DNA of 61,991 nt from an uncultured Bacteroidia bacterium. GTDB lineage: Bacteria; Bacteroidota; Bacteroidia; J057; CALAJH01. Location: assembly GCA_937922655.1 (NCBI GenBank), contig CALAJH010000008.1:1-61991 (forward strand), written 5' to 3'. A program made the position numbers and the translations under genes. Every line of letters begins with the position of its first letter. Position 1 is the stretch's first letter. This document shows, piece by piece, positions 7,830-20,800 of the stretch. The notes under the pieces were generated by a model. It searched no databases. It was not told the DNA's origin and saw only the letters and a list, made by a program, of their open reading frames with translations.

Positions 7830-10787
7830 CTAAAAACGATAGCCAATCGTGAAGTTCGCGTTGAGGCCGAGTTTGGTGTTGCGGATGAATTGGTCGCGTT
7901 TGGGGTCGTAGGGGTCGACGGCGGGATTGGCCGAGTAGATGTGCACCCATCGAACGGGGTCGTTGAGGACGTCGGAAACGGCCAAACGGACGGTCAAACG
8001 GTCGAAAAACGTTCTCGAAAGTTGCAAATCCAAGACGTTGCGCGGCATTTCGTAGATGGACGGAAATATGGTGTCTCCCACGCCGACGAGCGCGATGCGC
8101 CGGCTGACGCGGTTGAAAAAAACGGCCAAAGAAATTTTGGTTTGGGGTTCGGTGAAAATAACGCCAAAATTCAAGACGGCGTCGGCCTGTCCCTGCATCG
8201 ATCGCCCGGGCTTGAAAAGGCTTTGGCCGTTGACGCGCGAACGCATAAGCGTGGCGTTGCCGTAAACGACGAAATTTTCAAGGTAGGTCGAATTTGCGAT
8301 TCTTCCCAAATTTTGCCGGGCTTCTAGTTCGATTCCCAAGACGTCGGCACGGTCGCTGTTGTTCGATTCGTACGTGATTTGCCCGCCCTCTTTGAACGAA
8401 CCCGCCGTGACCCACTGCTCCATCGGCGTTATCAGCCGTTTGTAAAACAAAGACGCGGAAACGATTTCCGTTCCCGAAGGGAACCATTCGTAGCGCAAGT
8501 CGTAATTAAAACAAAGGGTGCGCTTCGTGTCGGGATTGCCGACGGTGTACACGCCGTAAAACAAATTCAGGAAGGGCAAAGGCGCCAAGTCGCGGTCGTT
8601 GGGGCGGACGACGGTTTGGGAAAAGGCGGCACGAAGGTTGGTTTTGTCGTTGGGCGAATAAATCAGGGTGGCCGACGGCAAAAGGTCGGTTTGCGAGCGG
8701 TCAAGGTATCGAAACGCCGCCGCACCCGAAGTGGGAAAAAGGTCTATCGTTTGCCGAAAATACTCCAATCGCGCGCCTGCGGCCAAACGGAAGCGGTAAG
8801 GAAACCGAAATTCCAAACCGGCGTAACCGGCGGGATTGACGGCGCGGGCGTCGTAATTGTGAAAGTCGGTGGTGGAATCGGAGGCGGTGAAGGCGCCGGG
8901 ACCAAAGTTTTCGTCGGATAAAACGTTGCGGATGTTGGGGAGCGCGACGGTTTCATAAGACAAGTTTTCGTCCATGGCGGTGTCGGTCGAATCCAGAACG
9001 ACGTTGTGTTGGGTGAGTCTGGAGCGGAAATCGCGGTTGCGAACGTTAAGATAGGCGCCGGTACGTATTTTTCCACGTACTTTTCCGAAACGCATCGGGG
9101 TTTCGAGGTCGGCAAAACCGCCGTAAACGACCGCCTTTTGTCTGCCCGAAAACATATTGAGCCAGTTGGCGGCGTAGTATTCGTAGACGTACCCTCGGCC
9201 GTCCTTGTAATCGGCGTAATTGGCCGTGCGATAAAAAGGAGTTTCGTTGGCGTTGAGGGTGTAATTCGCCCCCCATTTCAAGTGCGGGCCCATGTCGGGC
9301 TTTTGGGATTTGAATTTCCAACCGCCGTCCAGCTGGCCGCTGTACGTGCGCGAAACCGTGAAGCGCATGGGATTGACGTAATAGTCGGTGAAGACAAACG
9401 TGGTATCGTACTGCGAGACGTAAGAGCCGTAAGTGTCGCAGGCTATGTTTTCGTAAAAAAAGGAAAAAAAGTTTTTGAAGGCCAAACGGCCGCGTTGCCC
9501 GAGACGAATGCCTCCGTTGAGCATGCCGGTCAGGGCGGTGTAATGACGAAAAATATGGGAAGACAAGGTGTCGAAAGGAAGGCAGCGTCCGAGTTCGGTA
9601 TCGAAGGTTTCGAGGATGTTGGAGCGTAGGCGTTCGCCCGTGTGGTTGTTGAGGTAGTTGGCGAAAAAAGTAAAGCCCGCCTCTTGTCCCCAAAGGGTTC
9701 CACGGCGTTGAAGGGTAAGATTGAGATTTTGCCCGACGGGGGCCATGGCGGTGTCGGTGTGAATGGAACGGGGCAGCGCACGGGCGAAATTCAATCTTTC
9801 CTCGCTTGTTTCGGCGGCGGCATTAACAACGTCCGGCGGGGGCAGGTCGCGCGGAAAAGGGTGTGGGGCCGGAAAAATTCCCGCGATTCTACGGTTGGTC
9901 GGCGCAAAATAAGTGTTCCGAAAACTTGCTTTCGAATTGTACAGTCCTTGAACGGCGATGCGAAACAGATTTTGTTCGGGCATGTCGACGGTGTTGAGCT
10001 GGACGACCCCGCCGGAAAATTCGGCAATCATGTCGGGCGAGGCGGATTTCAACAAACGCACGCCCGAAAGCAAATTCGAGGGGATAACGGAAAAATCAAA
10101 GGCCGAACGTTCGACGTCGGTAACGGGCAAAAGGGCGCCGTTGAGCGTGGTGAGGTTGTAGCGTTCGGGCAGGCCGCGCATGACGATGAGCCGGTCGTCC
10201 AAGAGCGCCATGCCGGGCATGCGTCGCAAAACGGTGGAAACTTGAAAATCGGGCGTTTGATTGAGAATCATGTCGCCGGAAAAGCCGTCGGAAACATGAA
10301 TTTCGTTGCGTTGAAGTTGAACGAGGGCGGCGTCGGAGGCGGCGCGCATCGTCGCGCGAATCTCGACCGCCTCCAATTTTACGCCTTCGGGCATGAGCGG
10401 GGTTTGAATTTTGGTCTCTTTGCCGCCGTCCAAACGCACTTTTTCCACCACGTACGGCTGATAGGAAATGTAATTGAAAGCGACGTCGTAAAAGCCGGCG
10501 GAAAGATTTTGGATGTTGAAGCGTCCGTTTTCGTCGGTGGTGGTACCGAAACGGGTGCCGGCCAAACGCACTTCAACGCCGACGAGGGTTTCGCCCGTTT
10601 CGCCGTCGACGACCACGCCCGTCAACACCGAAGGCTTAAGCGCGTCGGCCTTCGGCTGCCGTTCCGGAGCCTGATTTTGGGTTTTCTTTGCGGCGTCACG
10701 CTCTCCCCCCTTTCGGCGAACGTTTTGGCCGAAAACATAAGAAACACAAAATATGGCTACGACGACAAAAACGTAAAAGCTTCGCAT
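7830..10787 (-). CDS. TonB-dependent outer membrane receptor with carboxypeptidase-like N-domain
   Basis: A 985-residue receptor: signal peptide 1-20 (ending FGQ), a carboxypeptidase-regulatory-like domain at ~55-130 (GVVVDGETGETLVGVEVRLA, then GTTTDENGRFNIQNL), a plug at ~165-275 (TVLRRMPGMALLDDRLIVMRG), and a long beta-barrel ending in an aromatic residue (NFTIGYRF). This layout is standard for Bacteroidota TonB receptors, which import large or scarce ligands using TonB-ExbBD energy. No SusD-like partner lies next to it, so it is not a classic SusCD pair. The ligand is unknown. It is divergent from citrate synthase and carries its own promoter. Confidence 0.9.
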   Translation of the reverse strand: MRSFYVFVVVAIFCVSYVFGQNVRRKGGERDAAKKTQNQAPERQPKADALKPSVLTGVVVDGETGETLVGVEVRLAGTRFGTTTDENGRFNIQNLSAGFYDVAFNYISYQPYVVEKVRLDGGKETKIQTPLMPEGVKLEAVEIRATMRAASDAALVQLQRNEIHVSDGFSGDMILNQTPDFQVSTVLRRMPGMALLDDRLIVMRGLPERYNLTTLNGALLPVTDVERSAFDFSVIPSNLLSGVRLLKSASPDMIAEFSGGVVQLNTVDMPEQNLFRIAVQGLYNSKASFRNTYFAPTNRRIAGIFPAPHPFPRDLPPPDVVNAAAETSEERLNFARALPRSIHTDTAMAPVGQNLNLTLQRRGTLWGQEAGFTFFANYLNNHTGERLRSNILETFDTELGRCLPFDTLSSHIFRHYTALTGMLNGGIRLGQRGRLAFKNFFSFFYENIACDTYGSYVSQYDTTFVFTDYYVNPMRFTVSRTYSGQLDGGWKFKSQKPDMGPHLKWGANYTLNANETPFYRTANYADYKDGRGYVYEYYAANWLNMFSGRQKAVVYGGFADLETPMRFGKVRGKIRTGAYLNVRNRDFRSRLTQHNVVLDSTDTAMDENLSYETVALPNIRNVLSDENFGPGAFTASDSTTDFHNYDARAVNPAGYAGLEFRFPYRFRLAAGARLEYFRQTIDLFPTSGAAAFRYLDRSQTDLLPSATLIYSPNDKTNLRAAFSQTVVRPNDRDLAPLPFLNLFYGVYTVGNPDTKRTLCFNYDLRYEWFPSGTEIVSASLFYKRLITPMEQWVTAGSFKEGGQITYESNNSDRADVLGIELEARQNLGRIANSTYLENFVVYGNATLMRSRVNGQSLFKPGRSMQGQADAVLNFGVIFTEPQTKISLAVFFNRVSRRIALVGVGDTIFPSIYEMPRNVLDLQLSRTFFDRLTVRLAVSDVLNDPVRWVHIYSANPAVDPYDPKRDQFIRNTKLGLNANFTIGYRF

Positions 10788-10809
10788 AGGCGGTCTGTGA
10801 TTATTGGGA

Positions 10810-10817
10810 CAAAATTA
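10810..10817 (-). promoter_or_regulatory. -7 promoter box for the TonB receptor
   Basis: TAATTTTG on the minus strand, 22 nt upstream of the ATG at 10787, with TTG (complement of 10834-10836) 16 nt further upstream as a -33. A 12-13 nt A/T run separates the two boxes. Confidence 0.55.
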
Positions 10818-10989
10818 AAAAAAAAAAAACGACCAATCGCTTGCCCGGGCGCCCAAGTTTTTTGCGTAATCGTTTGTAATTTCGTTTCCAGACGGAAATG
10901 CGCGGGATTTATTTTGTGTTTGTGAATAAAAGCCCTAATTTGGCGCTTAAAACCATAGACAAGCAAATCCTTTCAGTAAACAGTCATTT

Positions 10990-12279
<1,290 letters not shown>

Positions 12280-12284
12280 ATCGC

Positions 12285-12308
12285 GCCCCCGAATTTTCGG
12301 GGGCTTTT
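12285..12308 (+). terminator. Rho-independent terminator after gltA
   Basis: Perfect inverted repeat GCCCCCGAA / TTCGGGGGC with a tiny loop, then TTTTGG. It begins 6 nt after the gltA stop and also lies just beyond the 3' end of the convergent recombinase gene. Confidence 0.85.
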
Positions 12309-12317
12309 GGTTTGAAT

Positions 12318-13232
12318 TTATTTTCGCGGGTGATGGGCGGCAAGCTCCTCTTTGAGGTACGACCGGTCGAGGTGAAGGTAGATTTCGGTCGTGGCGATGG
12401 AGGCGTGTCCCAACATTTCTTGTACCGCGCGAAGGTCGGCGCCGCCTTCGATGAGGTGGGTGGCAAAACTGTGGCGAAGCGTGTGCGGCCCAACCTCTTT
12501 ATTCAACCCCGCCTTGTGCGCGTACTCTCTGACGACGGCCCACAGTCTTTCGCGGTCGAGAGCTTTGCCCCGACGGCTAAGAAAGAGTACGTCGCCCGAT
12601 TCGGGACGGTAAAACTCGACGCGGGCCGTATCCAAATACAAGCGAACAAAGCGTGTCGCCGTCGGACCCACGGGTACGAAACGCTGTTTGTTGCCTTTGC
12701 CCACAACGTTGACAAACCCGTCTTCGAAGTGAAAACACGGCACGGTCAGCGAAACGAGTTCGGAGGCGCGAAGGCCGCCGCCGTATAAAGTTTCGAGCAT
12801 GGCCCGGTCTCGTACGCCCAAACTTGTGTTCATGTCGCAGGCGTTGCAGAGCGCGTCCACCTCCTCGACGCTAAGGCAATCGGGAATTTTTCGCCGCAGT
12901 TTGGGAAAATCCCATTCACGGGCGGGGTCGTCTTTGAGCGTACCGTCGTAGACCCAAAAACGGTGCAGGGCCCGAACGGCGCTCAATATCCGCGCACGGG
13001 TGTAGTCGCCGTATTCCCCCGCCTCCGACAGCCCCGAAACAAATGCGAAACCGTCTTCCCGAGCGATTTTCGACGGCGATTCCACCTTGCGAGACTGCAA
13101 AAAAAGCAGATAGCGTCGTGCGTCCAAAAGGTAGGCCGAAACGGTGTTGTCGCTAAAGCCGCGCTCGGCCTTTAAATAATACTCGTATTCGCGAAGATAG
13201 GATTCGTAGCGATTGCTCAGCTTCTCAGCCAC
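12318..13232 (-). CDS. xerD: Tyrosine recombinase XerC/XerD family
   Basis: Resolves chromosome dimers at dif during division. The 304-residue product has an N-terminal SAM-like core-binding domain (residues ~10-95) and a C-terminal catalytic domain with the full active site: R155 (GGGLRASE), K179 (VVGKGNKQR), H250 and R253 (PHTLRHSFATHL), H276 (LGHASIATT) and nucleophile Y285. No phage or island genes flank it, so a housekeeping Xer is far more likely than a mobile integrase. Whether it is XerC or XerD cannot be settled by eye. The apparent start is GTG at 13232, overlapping the small upstream gene by 16 nt. Confidence 0.9.
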   Translation of the reverse strand: MAEKLSNRYESYLREYEYYLKAERGFSDNTVSAYLLDARRYLLFLQSRKVESPSKIAREDGFAFVSGLSEAGEYGDYTRARILSAVRALHRFWVYDGTLKDDPAREWDFPKLRRKIPDCLSVEEVDALCNACDMNTSLGVRDRAMLETLYGGGLRASELVSLTVPCFHFEDGFVNVVGKGNKQRFVPVGPTATRFVRLYLDTARVEFYRPESGDVLFLSRRGKALDRERLWAVVREYAHKAGLNKEVGPHTLRHSFATHLIEGGADLRAVQEMLGHASIATTEIYLHLDRSYLKEELAAHHPRK

Positions 13233-13357
13233 TCCACCAGTTTGTAGATAATTCCACCCAAAAACATCGTTATCGCCAAAATGTTCGTTCTGCGCATGAA
13301 GCGTATGTTGAACCGCGACGACGGCGAGAGTTCGGGTTTTTCTTCCCGGTTTTTCAT
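13217..13357 (-). CDS. Small single-span membrane protein
   Basis: A 46-residue ORF starting at ATG 13357. A charged N-terminus (KNREEKPEL) is followed by one hydrophobic segment (ILAITMFLGGIIYKL) and a short Trp-containing tail. The 3' end overlaps the start of the recombinase gene by 16 nt, so the two are probably co-transcribed. I do not recognise the family. The clean start, hydrophobic helix and overlap argue for a real gene, but such short ORFs can be spurious. Confidence 0.5.
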   Translation of the reverse strand: MKNREEKPELSPSSRFNIRFMRRTNILAITMFLGGIIYKLVEWLRS

Positions 13358-13516
13358 GTTGTTATTTTTAACAAAACCCCGAAACCGTTTTTCCCGTTCG
13401 ATTCCGTGCAAGGGCGACTTGGCGACCCAAACCAAGGGCTAAGGCAAAGATAGCGCTCCCGTTGCGAACGACCAAACGGCCGGCTGTATTTTTTCGCGTA
13501 TTTCACGCCGACGCTT

Positions 13517-17318
<3,802 letters not shown>

Positions 17319-17893
17319 ATGCCGTTTTTTGAGAAAATACAAGTTAATTTTTTGGCCGACAACCCGGAACGTCCCTCCATCCCCGCCAATATTCCAATCC
17401 AACGGCGGTCGAATTGAAAAAAGCCGCGAAGACACGTTAGACGCCGAATATTTTTCAAATAAAAAACAAGGCCCGGACGGCGCGGGTCCGTTAAAATTTT
17501 TCTTGACCCCAATGGCAACGACGATAAAAACAAGAATAAAAATCATCGATAGAGCTTGTGTTGTTTTTGATTTTACATGCCGTTTATTGAAAGTTTGTCA
17601 TACCAACAACCCAAGCGTTGAACTTTTTCAAAATTTTTTCCAAACCGGCCCGCCGAAGTTAAAATTCGGCAACATGTTCGCAACCCCGTTCACGGGTAAA
17701 TACTTACCATTCACCGAATTTTAATTGCGTGGTTTCACGCTTTTTTTTTATATTTGCGCGAAAGCATTTTAAATTATGCTTCTTGAATTTATTGATTCAA
17801 TCTTATTGTTTAACCTTAAAAACAGCTTTTAAGGGCGGCAAAAAGTTTATGCTTGCGAAAAATTTGATTTACAATACCCTTACATATAAAAAT
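17319..17893. other. Intergenic region between divergent secreted-protein genes
   Basis: About 575 AT-rich bases separating the phosphatase (-) from the large glycine-rich protein (+). The right part holds a clear promoter for the rightward gene (17725-17756), giving a leader of ~130 nt. I see no credible gene, tRNA or strong hairpin in the rest. Confidence 0.5.
17725..17756 (+). promoter_or_regulatory. Promoter of the 1907-residue glycine-rich protein
   Basis: -33 TTG at 17725-17727, 21-nt spacer, then TATATTTG at 17749-17756 followed by C. A full match to the Bacteroidota consensus TTG-N17-23-TAnnTTTG. Confidence 0.7.
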
Positions 17894-20800
17894 ATGAAAC
17901 AGATTTACGTAGCGATGATGCTTGCTTTGATGGCAAGCGGAGCCTCGGGCCAGACGGTGTATTGGGTGGAGTCCTTCGACGTCGGTTACACCCATCCGAA
18001 CCATTACACGGGCGGCTGGGTACTAAGCAATCCGGCGTACGTCGGCGGAACGTACAACATGGGCCACCCTTCGAACCCGACGCCCGGCAGTACCGTCGGC
18101 CCACCCTCTTCACCTACGACGGTGGGCTCGCCCATTACGGGCCTGACCTACAACGCCCCGGCAGAAGGCGTGGGCAACAAGCGTTGCAACAACTATTGGG
18201 TCATCAACGACGCCAACACGGCGAACGCGTCGATGCAAGCCGTTCGGTACGGCACTCCGCCCGCGTCCCCCTGTACTCCCGACATCACCCCCAACACCTA
18301 TTTCCCCTACGGCGGCACGCAAAACCGAAGCCTGCACATCACCGCCGGAACCTGCAACTGTCTCGATACTTACCCGGGAAGTTTTGAGTTCGTGCACGGC
18401 CAAGTTCCGGGTTACGGCGACGCCTACCAATGGAACGACGACCCGTGGGACCCTCTGGTGGATAATTTCAACTGCCTCGCCACCTCCGACCAATGGGCCT
18501 ACATGAACTCGGGCATCGACAACACGGGCAAGTGTAAATCCCGCATCCGCTTCGACGCCTTCCTCGGCGGCGCCAACAACGGCTGGACCCAACGCTCGGT
18601 GTTGTATTCCATCGACGGCGGTGTTACGTGGAAGGTGTTGGTCGCCAACATCACCTCGCCGTTTTCGCCTTTTTTCAATCCCTGCGGCTTTTGGCAAACT
18701 TACACTTACAACCTTCCCGCCGAATGCGACAACGTAGCCGACTTGCGTTTTGCTTTTCGATGGCGCAACTTCAACGGTTGGCCCCAAACCACCGCCGACG
18801 GTTCTAACGCCGCGGGTATGAACATCGACAACATCCGGCTTATTTCCCCCCAACTTCCCGACGCCGTCTTCACCGTCAATCCGGTATCCGCATGTCGCGG
18901 ACAACAGTTTTCGTTTACCAACTCTTCGGTCGATTTTGGAATCACGCCCGTGACCTATACATGGGTCATTCCGACCACCGACATGACGCTCCACAATGCC
19001 GCCGCTTTCGACGCCGTAAACGTCGTCGGCCCCAACACACATTGTATAACGACAAGCAAAACCGTCACCCCTCAAATATCTTATTCGACCATCGGTTCGC
19101 GTATCATTACCTTGAACGCCGTCAATTGCAACGGCGACGCCGACCCTACGCCCATGTCCGTAACCATCAACGTGGCCTTGTGCGGCCCCGTTCCCGACTT
19201 TACGGGAACGCCTTTAACCGTCTGCGACTTTGACGCGCCCATATCCAATCCCTCCAGCCCCGTCGTCGTCCAACTCAACGCTACCGACGAAAACACAATC
19301 ATTCCCTGCACGGGGGGATGCGTCAAATGGACGTGGATCTTTACGGGCCCGGGCGCGGTAACTTACGAGGTCGGCGATCCGAATTCCCAAAATCCCCAAG
19401 TCAAGTTCAACACGCCCGGACTGTATACCGTCACGTTGGTTGTACGCAACAACGACGACCTTGTCGGCGTAACCAAAACCCGCACGAACTACATCAACGT
19501 TATTAATTGTGAATGCGGCGTAACCACGCCGCCGCCGCCGGCCGCATGTGTGGATTTCAATACTACCGGCAACACTTCAATCAACACCGACGAATGGCCC
19601 GGCGGATATGTAACGTACAACAATTTCACCATCAATGCGGGCCATACCGTATCGATAATAGGTTCGAATCCTTTCCGTCTGGACGTTCAAGGCAACGTAA
19701 TCATAAACGGTACACTGTTGGCGGCGGGTGAAGATGCGGCCGGGCCGACCGGCGCGACGGGATACGCCGGAGGTCAAACCGGCGGCAACAGCCCGGGAAC
19801 GCCGACGGCCGGTACCGGCGGCGCGGGACTTGGCGGCGGTACGGGAGGTACGGTTTGTACGCTTATGTTAGGCGTCAACGGCAACGGCGGCGGGGGCGGC
19901 GGCTATGGCGACAACGGCGGTTCGGGGGCGGTATCTTCAAACGGCAGCGGCGTGCCGTGCGCGGCCCAACCCCCCGGCGGCGGGGCCTACGGCAACGCTC
20001 CCATAACCACCTTACATCCCGGTTCGGGCGGCGGCGGCGGCGGTGGATGTTCGGGCGGGCCGGGCGGCGGCGGCGGGGCCGGCGGTGGAGCCGTTCGCAT
20101 TCTTGCCAACAACATCACCATTGGCGCTACGGGAATGATTAACGTCAGTGGCGGCAAAGGAGGACCGGGACCGGGTGATATTACCGGCGCCGGCGCCGGC
20201 GGCGGCGGCGCCGGCGGCTCCATTCAACTCATCGCCAATACCGTCGTTAACAACGGTACGCTTCGTGCTCGTGGAGGAAACGGCGGCGACGGCGTTGGTA
20301 CCCTCGGCTCGGGTTATGGCGGCGGCGGCGGCGCCGGCGGACGAATCAATATCAAATACGTTACTTCGGCAACGGCAGGTACCATGCAGGTCAACGGTGG
20401 CAACGGCGGCGCCGGCGCCGGCCTTTGTACCCCGTGTACCGCTACCAACGGCAATAATGGCACCACCCTGGTGGAAAGCATTGCATCTTTACCTGCAAAA
20501 GCCGTATGTATAGCTCCGCCCGGCAGCGGCGGCGGATGCGGCGGCCCCAATCCCGCATGCGATTGCGAAAGCGAAAATACCGACGGCGCCCTTAACGTAA
20601 CCTCCGGCACCACCACCATCAACACTACACTTGACGCCGACGGCGTCTACCATTATACTTCGGTGAATATTGCGGCGGGAGCCACGCTTCGCGTCATAGG
20701 CAACAAACCTTACGTTATGAAATCGACGGGGCCGGTGATTATAAACGGTTTAATCGATTTGAGGGGGACAAACGGGGCCAACGGCCCGGCGGCCGGCACG

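Noticed and set aside
12318-13232. Tyrosine recombinase as a sign of an integrated element
   Set aside because: Neighbours are housekeeping genes and there are no attachment repeats; it fits a chromosomal Xer.
17319-17546. N-terminal extension of the PhoD-like protein to 17546
   Set aside because: The signal peptide begins at 17318; the extension would bury it 76 residues in.
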